A stretch of DNA of 64,000 nucleotides from Candidatus Chlorohelix allophototropha (GTDB lineage Bacteria; Chloroflexota; Chloroflexia; Chloroheliales; Chloroheliaceae). Each line of letters begins with the position of its first letter. The stretch's first letter is position 1. Location: the NCBI RefSeq assembly GCF_030389965.1, contig NZ_CP128400.1:992001-1056000 (forward strand), read 5' to 3'. The translations under genes were made by a program, and so were the position numbers. Of the stretch, positions 35,308 through 44,452 are shown one piece after another. The notes under the pieces are model-generated. The model was given only the letters and a program-made list of their open reading frames with translations, ran no database searches and was not told the origin of the DNA.

Positions 35308-35676
35308 TTATTTACTTTCTCGCTTCTCACGAATACGAGCAGCTTTGCCGCTCAAACCACGTAAGTAGTAGAGCTTGGCACGGCGTACTTTACCACGACG
35401 CACAACTTCGATTTTGTCGATGCGAGGAGAATGAATCAGGAAAGTGCGCTCTACTCCGATACCGTGAGTAGCGACACGGCGTACTGTGAAACATTTATTG
35501 ATTCCACCGTTGCGCTTGCTGATTACCACTCCTTCAAACTGCTGGATGCGTTCTTTGTTACCTTCAACTACCTTAACGCCTATGCGCAAAGTATCGCCCG
35601 GGCCAAAATCCGGGATATCGCTGCGTAACATCGGCGCGGTTATTTCATTGATTATTTCTAATGCTGGTCTAGACAT
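35308..35676 (-). CDS. rplS: 50S ribosomal protein L19
   Basis: L19 lies at the 30S-50S interface. The 122-residue protein has all expected family segments: [41 protein letters not shown], and the basic C-terminal region [20 protein letters not shown] followed by [10 protein letters not shown]. Length is normal. AGAGGT lies upstream of the ATG. The usual trmD/rimM/rpsP neighbours are absent here, so the gene is separate from that operon. A strong terminator follows. Confidence 0.97.
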   Translation of the reverse strand: MSRPALEIINEITAPMLRSDIPDFGPGDTLRIGVKVVEGNKERIQQFEGVVISKRNGGINKCFTVRRVATHGIGVERTFLIHSPRIDKIEVVRRGKVRRAKLYYLRGLSGKAARIREKRESK

Positions 35677-35760
35677 TTCAGCTATTACCTCTTATTACTT
35701 ACTTCCGCAATTATTTTGGATTTATTAGCGCAAGAAGGGATTATAGCACCTGAGCTTACT

Positions 35761-36153
35761 CTAGTCAAATTTTTCGACCTCCCAAACCTGCTTCCACAAC
35801 TCCAATGCGTTCATAAAGACGGGTACGCCCGCCGGTGGCAAGATCAGTTCGAGGAATTGTAGAGCCTCTTCAGCGGTTACTCCGAGCCGTTTTAGCACTT
35901 TGAGGTGGGTGATAATGTGTTCCGCGCTGCTACCTGCCACGATGATTGCAGTGGTGATTATATATTCTTTGGTGCGGGCATCCAGCAAGCGAGGGGAAGT
36001 ATAGGCAGCCGCCAGCAAATCATTGTAACTTTTGAGGAAATCCAAATCATAATGCGCCATCAGCTTGTGGAAATCCAGCAAATAGCCGCGCTCCGCTTCC
36101 ATTTTCTTGAGATAGGCAGTGCGCTCTTGCTCACGGTCGGTATCGTCAGACAT
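35761..36153 (-). CDS. Carboxymuconolactone decarboxylase (CMD)-family protein without CxxC
   Basis: A 130-residue all-helical protein of the AhpD/CMD superfamily, recognised from LDARTKEYIITTAIIVAGSS and the following HIITHLKVLKRLGVTAEEA. In AhpD-type oxidoreductases this region carries CxxC and a proton-relay histidine. Here the cysteines are replaced by Ser-Ser-Ala-Glu, so thiol peroxidase-reductase activity is unlikely, while the histidine is kept. Its role is unknown. The GT-C-like membrane protein gene lies 17 bases upstream on the same strand; both may be in one transcript. Confidence 0.75.
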   Translation of the reverse strand: MSDDTDREQERTAYLKKMEAERGYLLDFHKLMAHYDLDFLKSYNDLLAAAYTSPRLLDARTKEYIITTAIIVAGSSAEHIITHLKVLKRLGVTAEEALQFLELILPPAGVPVFMNALELWKQVWEVEKFD

Positions 36154-36170
36154 CCCCGTTGCTCCTTGAA

Positions 36171-38006
36171 TTAAGCTTTGACTTTTATCTCGGCAAAACC
36201 CTGCCGCCCGCTCTGCAAACCCTTCGCCGTTACGGATTGTGTAACCGCATTAAAAGGCTTGAATGTAATGGTGATGCGTCCCTGTGCATCTGCTATAACG
36301 ATAGGCAAACTCTGCGCCTGATTGTCCCAGCTTACCCACACCGAAATTTTTTCGTTGGGGTCGTAACCATCTCCGGTAAAAATATAGGTCTGATCAAGCG
36401 TCCCTTCGAGTGGCGTTACACTAAGCGGACGGTAGAGCGGCCCGCTAACAATCGAAAAAGCGCCGTAGCTTGCTACATGATGGTATCTACCTTTTAAATC
36501 ATCTATCGTTTGTTTATTCCCGGCAGTGTCAATATGCAACCAAGCATAGGGCTTATCATCTACCACCGTCCGCGAAAAGCCTTCAATTTCTGAGATAACC
36601 CGCAAGCCTTGTGCTTTAGAATTGGGGAAATGCCAACCATCCGGGCGATTGGTCAAAACCGTTAGGGCATAGATATAGCTGTAATCGCCCCCGTTCGCCG
36701 CTTTCGGGTTGGGGAAATGCACCGGAATAACCACGTTGGTAGGTAAATTCCCGCTTTCGGTCTGTTCTTTGAACCATAGCGCCACCTGACGAACATTCCC
36801 ATCCGGGAAAGCGTCGGCACGATCTAATGTGGTCTCTGCAAACAAGCCGAGCATTACCGCGAATATTGCGCCACCGCCAAGTATTGTTATTAATTGCAAT
36901 TTCCGTTCCGAAACGCTTTTAAAGAGTGCCTTTGTGCTTATTGCCACTGCACGGCTCACCAGCCAAACCACTACCGGCAACAACAACAGCAAGTTAGAAA
37001 CCGGATAACGTGCGCTGCCCGGCGCAATATTATTGGTTGGAAGGGTGGTAATAATGAATATACAGAACTCGCCCCACACTAAGGCGAGATATGGGCGCGC
37101 TTGCCGCACTCGAATAACCAACAACACAGTGCCAATAACCGCTAGTGTGGTGAGCCAAGGCATCAGGTTAAACATGGTGCGGGGATAAAATAGCAGACGC
37201 TCTAACAGGTTCGCATTCTGGTTCGCATCGGCAGCCAGCGTGGCATTAATCTCGCTGGTCAGGCTGACAAAACCCCACGGTTTCCCCAGTTGTAGCCAAC
37301 TTGCCAGACACCAGATAAAGGCAAAACTAAAGGGTATTGCTAATATCGGCAGAATTTTCCAAGAGAACTTGGCTTTTCGCAAGACAAGAAACAGCGCTAT
37401 CCCGCAAAAGGCAAGGCTATAAAACCACGCTTCGTAACGTAGCATGGTTGCACCTAGCAAACCCAACGCGCCAAATGAAAGATGCAGCAGGCGGCGTGTT
37501 TGCAGCCAACGCGCGAACCACATCACGCCTATGCTCAAAAACATATGGGTGAGGCTTTCCGCCATCCCGCTCATGCCAAATTTGATTTCCCAAGGGAAAA
37601 GAGCCACCAACGCAGCACAGGCATAGCCGTAGCCCTTGCCAAACAGCCAACGCGCTAGAAAAAAAAGATTTAAGGTGGTAATACAGGAAGCCAGTAGGTT
37701 AACGGCACGAGGTTGCCAGTATAAATCTGACCAAAAATTCATGAGAAAGCCGTTAAGCCAGAACTGAAGCGGCAGCCATGCATCCACTTCTAGTCGTGGA
37801 TTTTGCAACCATTCCCAAGCATGCACCGAGCGGGTAAAGCCATCCCCATCATATTCGAGGTAGCCGCTGCGGTATAGCAGCAGGGTAAGCCCGGCTTTCA
37901 GCAACAAAACACCTGCCAGAAACAGCAACGCCAGCGGCATTTCTTTGCGGTAAAACGGTTCGGATGTTATTTTTTTTGTCTGTTCTTTGGTTTCTATCAA
38001 ACTCAC
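36171..38006 (-). CDS. GT-C-like membrane glycosyltransferase with C-terminal beta domain
   Basis: An integral membrane protein of 611 residues with about 11-12 predicted helices, resembling the dolichol-phosphate-mannose/ArnT-type GT-C fold. The first loop carries an acidic motif, DGDGFTRSVHAWEW, where GT-C enzymes have catalytic acidic residues. The C-terminal 100 residues are an exported beta-sandwich (TYIFTGDGYDPNEKISVWVS). It probably transfers sugar from a lipid carrier to a surface glycan or protein; the sugar is unknown. The start is GTG at 38006 without a clear ribosome-binding site. It lies 76 bases downstream of another GT-C-like gene. Confidence 0.7.
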   Translation of the reverse strand: MSLIETKEQTKKITSEPFYRKEMPLALLFLAGVLLLKAGLTLLLYRSGYLEYDGDGFTRSVHAWEWLQNPRLEVDAWLPLQFWLNGFLMNFWSDLYWQPRAVNLLASCITTLNLFFLARWLFGKGYGYACAALVALFPWEIKFGMSGMAESLTHMFLSIGVMWFARWLQTRRLLHLSFGALGLLGATMLRYEAWFYSLAFCGIALFLVLRKAKFSWKILPILAIPFSFAFIWCLASWLQLGKPWGFVSLTSEINATLAADANQNANLLERLLFYPRTMFNLMPWLTTLAVIGTVLLVIRVRQARPYLALVWGEFCIFIITTLPTNNIAPGSARYPVSNLLLLLPVVVWLVSRAVAISTKALFKSVSERKLQLITILGGGAIFAVMLGLFAETTLDRADAFPDGNVRQVALWFKEQTESGNLPTNVVIPVHFPNPKAANGGDYSYIYALTVLTNRPDGWHFPNSKAQGLRVISEIEGFSRTVVDDKPYAWLHIDTAGNKQTIDDLKGRYHHVASYGAFSIVSGPLYRPLSVTPLEGTLDQTYIFTGDGYDPNEKISVWVSWDNQAQSLPIVIADAQGRITITFKPFNAVTQSVTAKGLQSGRQGFAEIKVKA

Positions 38007-38082
38007 TCAAACCCGCCTGGCAGAATTTTTCACCTCTTTTATAACGTCTGCACCCGGCTACAGGTTGCTATGATACCATAAT

Positions 38083-39786
38083 TCAAGGCTGTAAGTGTTT
38101 TTTCTTCTTAGGGATATGTACGCTCAAATATGCTGCGCCAATCCCTACCAACGTAAAAATTAGTACCCAAATTGCCTGGATAGGTGTATTATCCAACCCA
38201 TGTGCCGGTTCAAGCACCGTCACATAGGAAGGAAACCAGCTTGCTATATTGGCAGAGTGCAAGAAAGCGATATTATCCTGCAAAAAGAGCAGCAACTTAG
38301 CGGGTTGATTATCTTGCCAGTGGTAAAAGAGCTTTGGATTAATCGCAAAGGCAAGGCTAACAAGAAAACTCCAGTTTGCTACAAAGCTCACCAGCGCGCG
38401 CCCACGCCAGTTTCTCCACAAACTCTCCAGCGTCAACCCTAGCGGTAACGCCAACAAAGGCAGGAAGGGTGTCAGGTAACGAGCAGGAGGACACCACTCG
38501 CCCCACCACTGTTTGTACCGAGCTATGTAGCTAAAATAGGGTAATATTACTATTGCCAACCAGATAAAATCTTGACGGTTGCGACGCGAAATTAATTGTT
38601 TGGTAGTGGGCAACACCAGCAGAGCAAGACCGGACAACGCCAATAGATAAATAGGGGCGTAGAACAGTAAACCCCATTTTTGGTCGAGAAAGAGACCCAA
38701 CACACCCGTCCCCACATTAACCCACTCAACGAATCCGGCGTGATCTTGCTCATTCGGCAGCAACTTTCCAAAGTAATAGAGATAGTAAGTCGCCAGCAGC
38801 CCTCCAAGCACTAATACGGGCAGCAGCAGCAACGCCGATTCCGCCAAACCCCACACTTTATCGCGATGACGCAAGTAAGCAACCAGTCGTTTTTTCTCAG
38901 CCCGAAAACGCCAAGCCCCACCTAGCAACCAATAAGTCGCCAGCGAAAGAGTAAATGTTATGTAAAGTGAATGCAGCCAAGGCAAAAAGCCCAAACATAA
39001 ACCTATCATGAAAGCTTGTATTGCGTTATTTGCGCGTTTGTCTTCCGCTTGCGCCGCTAAACGGATGCGTCGGAAGGCATAGATTACACACAATGCGGCT
39101 GGAATCGCCGGAAATATCAGGAAGGCGTAACCGAATAACGGTAAGCTGAAAGTCAGCAATACCCATACCGCCCATGCCACCGAGCGTTTTCCGGTGGTCT
39201 CCCACGCCAACATCCAAAGATTCAACCCTAGCAAAGCCGCCAGTGCCGTCATAAATAGCGCCACCACCAACCGGATGCCGAAAATATTGCCCAGCGCATA
39301 AGCTGGCAATATTAAAACCGAGAGTCCCAACCCGTGTTTGGTATAATTGCCGCTGCGAATTGTCTGACTAGAAAAGTGGGGCGTTAAGTCTACCGAAATT
39401 TCGTCATAGGGAGGCAGGCAGATGCGCAAACCCGGAGCAAGTACTCCCGGTACATAGAGCGAAGCAGCCCAACCGGGGTGCATTATTTCGTCACAGGATG
39501 GGGAAAATTTCCAGTAATCGTGACGATTGTAATTGTTAGTTTCGTCTATATCGTGGTCTGCCAGCAAACTCTGCGCAGTCATAAGGTAAAAAGGCTCATC
39601 TCCAGTCACCGGATTTAGCCACTGAATAATATGCGGGGTTAGCGCCACGAAGAATAACCACGCCACAGAAAAAACCAGCGCCAGTTCTGTCCAGCGGGGT
39701 TTGTCAGAAACAGGAAGCGATGTTTCCTCGCCTACCGCTGCCGCTGACTCGGTTTCCAGCGGGGCGCTTTCCTCGGTACTACTCAT
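38083..39786 (-). CDS. GT-C-like polytopic membrane protein
   Basis: A 567-residue protein with around 12 helices after a polar N-terminal tail. Its first external loop contains NPVTGDEPFYLMTAQSLL, the acidic pattern of ArnT/PMT-type glycosyltransferases (GDEPxYL). A later loop has WGEWCPPARYLTPFLPLLAL. Sequence length and helix number suit a lipid-linked-sugar glycosyltransferase working on the outer face of the membrane. It starts 6 bases after the dehydrogenase gene ends, probably as part of one operon. Substrates unknown. Confidence 0.7.
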   Translation of the reverse strand: MSSTEESAPLETESAAAVGEETSLPVSDKPRWTELALVFSVAWLFFVALTPHIIQWLNPVTGDEPFYLMTAQSLLADHDIDETNNYNRHDYWKFSPSCDEIMHPGWAASLYVPGVLAPGLRICLPPYDEISVDLTPHFSSQTIRSGNYTKHGLGLSVLILPAYALGNIFGIRLVVALFMTALAALLGLNLWMLAWETTGKRSVAWAVWVLLTFSLPLFGYAFLIFPAIPAALCVIYAFRRIRLAAQAEDKRANNAIQAFMIGLCLGFLPWLHSLYITFTLSLATYWLLGGAWRFRAEKKRLVAYLRHRDKVWGLAESALLLLPVLVLGGLLATYYLYYFGKLLPNEQDHAGFVEWVNVGTGVLGLFLDQKWGLLFYAPIYLLALSGLALLVLPTTKQLISRRNRQDFIWLAIVILPYFSYIARYKQWWGEWCPPARYLTPFLPLLALPLGLTLESLWRNWRGRALVSFVANWSFLVSLAFAINPKLFYHWQDNQPAKLLLFLQDNIAFLHSANIASWFPSYVTVLEPAHGLDNTPIQAIWVLIFTLVGIGAAYLSVHIPKKKKHLQP

Positions 39787-39792
39787 CTTTTC

Positions 39793-41394
39793 TTAAAAAT
39801 AGTCATGAAAACCGCGCCCCGCAGCCATACCAAGTCGCCGGGCGCGCACCATTTTACGTAGCAAAGGCGCAGGGCGGTAGCGCGGGTCTCCAGTTTCAGC
39901 CTGTAGATATTCCAACACCTGTAAAATATTATCCAGCCCGCTGCGATCAGCATATTCAAAAGGACCATGCCCATAGTTCATACCCAACCGCATGGCTTCA
40001 TCAATATCATGCGGAGTAGCGAGTTTTTCCTGCAAACAGAAAGCCGCCTCGTTCACCATACAACTTATCACCCTTAACACCACCCCTGCCGGAACCTCCG
40101 GTATCACCACCGTATGGTAATTCATTTTATCAAACAGGGCGCGAATCAGTCCCGCCGTTTCGGGGTCAGTATCTATACCCATACTGATTTCAAAAAACTT
40201 GCTATGCACCCACACCAGCGGGCACCATGCTGCAATCGTTTTTTCGGAACGACCCACCAACGCGCCCAGTTCCGTGACAGATGATAAGGGGTTCAGCGAA
40301 ACCAGTATAGCGTCCTCATGCGCTGCCTGCGCCACTCTTTTAAAAGTCTCTTTGTAATCTTCGCCGTATTCTTCCGGCACAAACACTACCTGCGCCTCGC
40401 CGGGTTCTACTATCCGGTAGCCCGCCTGTGCAAACTTGCCACCCCAACGGCGGGCTTCCTCCGTTTCCCCGCAAAAAGCTATCCGCTCAGGCGCAACCAT
40501 TGACGGCACTTCTATATCCTGCCAACGTGGTTGCGGTTCGCTATTGCTTTCCGGGTAGAGATACCAGCCCTTGCCAACTCGTCGCCCTATATGCCCCGCC
40601 CGCACCAGTTTTCGCATCAGTGGAATCGGGCGATATTTGGGGTCGCCGAACTCTTGTTGCAGATTCTCACTCACCGCCAGCCCAATTTGCACCCCACTCA
40701 AGTCACTGGTAGTCAGCGGACCCATACGGAAACTTGCGCCCAACACCAGCGCCTTGTCAATCGCCTGTGGGGTTACGCCCTCACTAATTAGCAATTGGGA
40801 TTCGTAATACACTGGGCGATTGATTCGGTTCACAATAAAGCCGGGAGAATCTTCGCAAACCACTGCGGTTTTATCCAACCGTTCCACCAGTTCCAACGCC
40901 TGCTGCACTACATCCTCAGCGGTTTCAGCCCCCCGTACCACTTCGACCAATTTCATGAGCGGAACCGGGTTGAAAAAATGTATCCCTACAAAGCGGTCGG
41001 GCCGCCCTGAGTTCGCCGCCATTTCGCTAATAGATAGACCGCTGGTATTGCTAGCGAAGATAGTTTCAGGTGGACAAATAGCATCGAGTTTTCCGAAAAG
41101 TTCCTTTTTGACCGTCATATTTTCAAAGACAGCCTCAATTACCAAATCTGCCCTCCGCGCCGCCTCTTCCAGCGCGGTAGTAGCAGTGAGTCGCGCTATA
41201 GCGGCTTCGGCAGTTTCAGCCGAGTATTGCCCTTTTTCAGCGCCGCGCCGGATGAACTTTGCAATCTGAGAAAAAGCCGCGTCCAGTTGAGGTGCGTTAA
41301 TATCTTGCATGCAAACGCTAAAGCCAGCCTGCGCAAATACTTGCGCGATTCCAGCCCCCATCTGCCCTGAACCTATTACGGTGACTCTCTCCAC
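39793..41394 (-). CDS. 3-hydroxyacyl-CoA dehydrogenase, double C-terminal domain
   Basis: A cytoplasmic NAD-dependent enzyme that oxidises 3-hydroxyacyl-CoA to 3-oxoacyl-CoA in beta-oxidation or aromatic-acid breakdown. The 533-residue protein starts with VTVIGSGQMGAGIAQVFA (NAD fold), then the catalytic region GIHFFNPVPLMKLVEVV and a first 3HCDH C-terminal domain (SFRMGPLTTSDLSGVQIG). A second, degenerate NAD-like segment and a second 3HCDH C-terminal domain (LGMNYGHGPFEYADRSG) follow. This PaaH-like tandem layout is about 1.8 times the usual single-domain length. The ATG is at the end of an AT-rich spacer. Confidence 0.9.
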   Translation of the reverse strand: MERVTVIGSGQMGAGIAQVFAQAGFSVCMQDINAPQLDAAFSQIAKFIRRGAEKGQYSAETAEAAIARLTATTALEEAARRADLVIEAVFENMTVKKELFGKLDAICPPETIFASNTSGLSISEMAANSGRPDRFVGIHFFNPVPLMKLVEVVRGAETAEDVVQQALELVERLDKTAVVCEDSPGFIVNRINRPVYYESQLLISEGVTPQAIDKALVLGASFRMGPLTTSDLSGVQIGLAVSENLQQEFGDPKYRPIPLMRKLVRAGHIGRRVGKGWYLYPESNSEPQPRWQDIEVPSMVAPERIAFCGETEEARRWGGKFAQAGYRIVEPGEAQVVFVPEEYGEDYKETFKRVAQAAHEDAILVSLNPLSSVTELGALVGRSEKTIAAWCPLVWVHSKFFEISMGIDTDPETAGLIRALFDKMNYHTVVIPEVPAGVVLRVISCMVNEAAFCLQEKLATPHDIDEAMRLGMNYGHGPFEYADRSGLDNILQVLEYLQAETGDPRYRPAPLLRKMVRARRLGMAAGRGFHDYF

Positions 41395-41471
41395 TATAAC
41401 CGCTCCTGTAGTAAGCCGTTCTTTCTTGTTTCGGACGGGCTAATAATCGATTCATTTTAGCATAAAGCAAA

Positions 41472-41493
41472 AAACGAGGCATTTACCTCGTTT
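41472..41493 (-). terminator. Terminator of the sigma/ImmA cassette
   Basis: AAACGAGG (41472-41479) pairs with CCTCGTTT (41486-41493). Read on the minus strand it is followed by a T-run, so it ends the minus-strand cassette just after the small membrane-protein gene. Confidence 0.75.
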
Positions 41494-41524
41494 CCTATCC
41501 TTTGAAGTTTTATTCGAGATTGCC

Positions 41525-41962
41525 CTATCTAAGCCGGGAATGGTTATGAGTAAAGTTCGCCGTAGTCCAACAACCGCATTCGGCGCAAAAGACCAGTTGG
41601 CGAGTAGAAGCGGGTGAAGGTAATGGGTGTGCGCGTTGCACTCTTTTGCGAGAGGAAAAGCGTGCTATTCGGATTATTCCATTTACAGGCTGAGGCTGTT
41701 TTCTGAGTTTGAGAGTTGACCAGTGCAACGCCAAGCCCACCAAACCCGCTACTACCCCCACCAAGCCCAATACTCCCAAACTGGCAAAGGCTGCGTCCTG
41801 TGAAGGATAAGGTTTAGGCAATCCGGCAAGCCATACTAGCAAACCGAAAAGCGTACAACTAAAAAAATACGCCCTCCGTGAAATTCGGCGAGCATATAGC
41901 GAATGTAAAGTCAGTAGGGTAACCAAAAACACAACCAGAAATACAGCCAGTAAAGGTGGCAT
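41525..41962 (-). CDS. Small membrane protein with C-terminal Cys/His motif
   Basis: Not recognised. From the ATG at 41962 (GCGAGGAG upstream) it has 145 residues: three predicted helices (MPPLLAVFLVVFLVTLLTL, YFFSCTLFGLLVWLAGL and ASLGVLGLVGVVAGLVGLAL), a basic loop and a C-terminal CAECGCW followed by HNHS, which could hold a metal. A longer frame extends upstream into the ImmA/IrrE gene but lacks a good start. It is the last gene of the sigma/ImmA cassette and may be the membrane sensor or target for the protease. Confidence 0.55.
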   Translation of the reverse strand: MPPLLAVFLVVFLVTLLTLHSLYARRISRRAYFFSCTLFGLLVWLAGLPKPYPSQDAAFASLGVLGLVGVVAGLVGLALHWSTLKLRKQPQPVNGIIRIARFSSRKRVQRAHPLPSPASTRQLVFCAECGCWTTANFTHNHSRLR

Positions 41963-42026
41963 ATGTTTCTCCTCGCCAGCACAGGATATAATCGCAAAGT
42001 TGCTACTACCTGCTCTATCTTCCGGT

Positions 42027-42797
42027 TTAGAAAAATGTGCCTTGTCCCGGTGTTCCCTTGCGGCTTTCTGCCTTGCGCGAACGAACCCCTTTGAATTCAT
42101 CCTGGCGCAAGCCCATTCCATTTAGCCGATAGTTTATTGCCGAAACCGAAACACCTAATTCCAGCGCCATACTTTTTACATCTCCGGCATGTTTTTTGTT
42201 AAGCCATTGCACCAGTTCGCGAGGCATCAGCAAACCGGAAGCAAAAACGTTTGCTTCCCATTCAAACCGATCGGCACGCTGCTTGAATTTGATAATCTTT
42301 GCCAGCCGCGCCTGTGCCTCTGCATCGTTCAATATGGTTTTCAGGGCGCTATCCTGCTCTTCTTCCATTTCGGTGGAATCGCAACGAAAGAAGCGCACGG
42401 CTTCCGCTGCGCCCTCTTCTTCCAACTCGAACAGGGTAGGCTGTTGGGCAACTTCAAGCGCCGGAATATAGTGTAAATAGTAATGTCCAAGCTCATGTGC
42501 AATTGAGAAATTCTGGCGTGTTTGCGATTCGTTTTCTTCGTACAAAATCTCCCCTGCCTCCGGGTCAAGTAAGCCCGAAAGCGAACGCCCGTCACATTCC
42601 AATGCCTTTACGCCTCGCACTGTAAAATCAGTCAGCGTCAATGCCAGATATTCCACCGGAACAGGCGGAATGTCCGGCACTTCCAGTCCGGCTTCTTCCA
42701 GCCTACCTTTAAACTCGCCGATGAGCTTGCCGGCGCGTTCTTCTATCTGGTAAAGGTTCGGTCTGCCCGACCATCTGCCGCCCCTATACCCTGTCAT
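42027..42797 (-). CDS. ImmA/IrrE-family metallo-endopeptidase
   Basis: A zinc protease of the ImmA/IrrE family, 256 residues. Known members (ImmA, PprI/IrrE) cleave transcription repressors in response to mobile-element or DNA-damage signals. The active site is HELGH at residues 101-105, inside FSIAHELGHYYLHY. A later helix-rich region has ANVFASGLLMPRELV, the usual third-ligand region. The C-terminus ends with an HTH-like DVKSMALELGVSVSAINYRL and a basic tail. Five bases separate it from the upstream 212-residue gene; the latter, or the sigma factor, is a natural substrate candidate. Confidence 0.9.
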   Translation of the reverse strand: MTGYRGGRWSGRPNLYQIEERAGKLIGEFKGRLEEAGLEVPDIPPVPVEYLALTLTDFTVRGVKALECDGRSLSGLLDPEAGEILYEENESQTRQNFSIAHELGHYYLHYIPALEVAQQPTLFELEEEGAAEAVRFFRCDSTEMEEEQDSALKTILNDAEAQARLAKIIKFKQRADRFEWEANVFASGLLMPRELVQWLNKKHAGDVKSMALELGVSVSAINYRLNGMGLRQDEFKGVRSRKAESRKGTPGQGTFF

Positions 42798-42802
42798 AGC
42801 TT

Positions 42803-43441
42803 TTACTCCTGTTCTTCTTCCCCTTTGAGCGCCTCAAGGATTTCCGCCTCGCTCAAATTCTGCGTGCGGGTTTCACTATCACGAGCAAACGCCATTCCCC
42901 GCATGGTTGGCGTTGCTGGTACACTCAGGCTCTTCACCGCGTTTTTCAGCCATTTCAGCAAACGCGGGAAAGCTGCATCCTTTACCCCATAGCGTTTTGC
43001 CAGAGCAGCATAATCTGCCAATCCATAATTCTTCAAATCATTCAAGGGTGTTGCGTCTTTTTTCAACGCCTCCACCACTTCCGGGCTTAGCCCGCTACCC
43101 GCTAATTCACCTGCGTTTAAGGCGGCAGATTGTTGCATATATTCGCCTAAGCTAGGGCTGGCGACAATTTCGCCCGTAAAAACTTTAGTTTTAAACCTTT
43201 CCCACGCTTTACCCCTGTCAGGCATGGCGCGTCCGGCGAGTGTCGGTATTTCAAACAGTACTAACCATTCGTGTAGTTCAATTTCAAGCTCAGGATACTG
43301 ACTCGCAAAAGCATCAATCTCGATGGGTTGACCTTCGTTGCGCTTTGCCAGAAATTCCGCTACCGCCAATGCCAATGACTCTTCCCGTTCACTGATTGTC
43401 TGTTCATCACCCGGTAATTCGCTTCTTCCCATGACTTTCAC
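42803..43441 (-). CDS. Unknown partner protein of the sigma/ImmA cassette
   Basis: Not a recognised family. The 212-residue acidic, mostly helical protein begins with a ~40-residue segment AVAEFLAKRNEGQPIEIDAF followed by SQYPELEIELHEWLVLFE, a pattern found at the start of some sigma partners and Ser/Thr kinases of Planctomycetota and Chloroflexota. The middle part contains VEALKKDATPLNDLKNYGLA and a possible HTH-like ALAKRYGVKDAAF. No membrane helix is present. It sits 16 bases after the sigma gene and 5 before the ImmA/IrrE gene, so anti-sigma or repressor roles are plausible, without proof. Confidence 0.55.
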   Translation of the reverse strand: MKVMGRSELPGDEQTISEREESLALAVAEFLAKRNEGQPIEIDAFASQYPELEIELHEWLVLFEIPTLAGRAMPDRGKAWERFKTKVFTGEIVASPSLGEYMQQSAALNAGELAGSGLSPEVVEALKKDATPLNDLKNYGLADYAALAKRYGVKDAAFPRLLKWLKNAVKSLSVPATPTMRGMAFARDSETRTQNLSEAEILEALKGEEEQE

Positions 43442-43457
43442 AACCTTTCCACCGCCG

Positions 43458-44264
43458 TTATAGTAGCCAGTCTTGCGCCTGACCGGGCATGCGCTTGCGG
43501 AGCCATACGATGCCGCGAGATGTATTGTGTTTAACCTGATCCATCGTCAAGCCCAATTCATCCGCCACTTCCTTGATTTTCTTGCCAAGTAGCCACTGGT
43601 AAACCAGCGGTGTGCGATAATTGGGCGGCATTTGTTCAATCAAATCGTGCAAAACTCTGACTTGCTCCAACCGAATTGCCGAGTCCGGTACATTTGCGGA
43701 GGCATCTTCCACTAAGTTAATAAGTTCGGCGCTTTCACCTTCCACCCCCGGCGCAGAAACATTGAGAGAAAGTACCACTGCCCCTTTTAGTTTGGAAGGT
43801 TCTTCTTGACCTTCCTCGTGGCGATTGGCGCGTTGCAACTTACGCCCTTGCAAAAGCTTTTCCAACAGGGTAGCATATTCGCGTTCAAAAGAGTGGCGCA
43901 CCAAACCCCGCAGATTTGTAACCACCTCGCGTCCGTTCAAGCGCTCCCAAACGGTCTGAAGAGTATCCTGAGCCAAGTCTTCGGCATAAACCGCACCGAT
44001 TTTACTCAACGCCCAAAAATAAGCTTGGTTCCAATACCGCTCAAAAATAGGTTTAAATGCTTCCGCCGCTTCCTCACTACGTGCGCCGAACTGTTCCGCT
44101 CTTGCCTTGTAGGCAGACACCAGTTCACTATCGCTGGATGGTTGCCTGTTCTGGGCGGAACCGCGCGGTCTGCCGCGCCCGCGAGGTTCGTTTTCACTCA
44201 TGTGTCCTTTAACCTCTTCAATATATTCCCCCGCAGTTTCAATATCAGGATTCAGCTTGTACAC
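43458..44264 (-). CDS. ECF-type sigma factor with N-terminal AT-hook-like motif
   Basis: A sigma-70-family protein of 268 residues. Residues 29-36 read RGRGRPRG, an AT-hook-like minor-groove binding motif that is unusual in sigma factors. Region 2 is seen as FERYWNQAYFWALSKIGAVY and AEDLAQDTLQTVWERLNG, and region 4 as LIEQMPPNYRTPLVYQWLLG and KKIKEVADELGLTMDQVKHN. The GTG start at 44264 has TGGAGG 7 bases upstream; an internal ATG at 44201 also has AAAGGA. It heads a four-gene operon ending at 41525. Two 11-bp direct repeats lie just upstream, suggesting autoregulation. Confidence 0.75.
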   Translation of the reverse strand: MYKLNPDIETAGEYIEEVKGHMSENEPRGRGRPRGSAQNRQPSSDSELVSAYKARAEQFGARSEEAAEAFKPIFERYWNQAYFWALSKIGAVYAEDLAQDTLQTVWERLNGREVVTNLRGLVRHSFEREYATLLEKLLQGRKLQRANRHEEGQEEPSKLKGAVVLSLNVSAPGVEGESAELINLVEDASANVPDSAIRLEQVRVLHDLIEQMPPNYRTPLVYQWLLGKKIKEVADELGLTMDQVKHNTSRGIVWLRKRMPGQAQDWLL

Positions 44265-44284
44265 GTTTTTTCCTCCAGTTTTTC

Positions 44285-44315
44285 GTTTCGGCTCAACAAT
44301 AATTGTTTCGGCTCA
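44285..44315 (-). promoter_or_regulatory. 11-bp direct repeat upstream of sigma gene
   Basis: TGAGCCGAAAC (minus strand) occurs at 44285-44295 and 44305-44315, exactly 20 bases apart, beginning 21 bases before the sigma start codon. On the same strand, GAACCTTAC about 20 bases further upstream could be a -35 element of ECF type. Autoregulatory binding is inferred. Confidence 0.5.
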
Positions 44316-44452
44316 GATGAACGTGTAAGGTTCTCAAATATTAATCGGCGGGTCTAGTAAAAAGTGCCACTATTTACCTATCATTTACCTCTATTAAAAA
44401 CCAATTAATCATAGCAAATTATTTCACACAATAAAATAAGACGGCTAACCCC

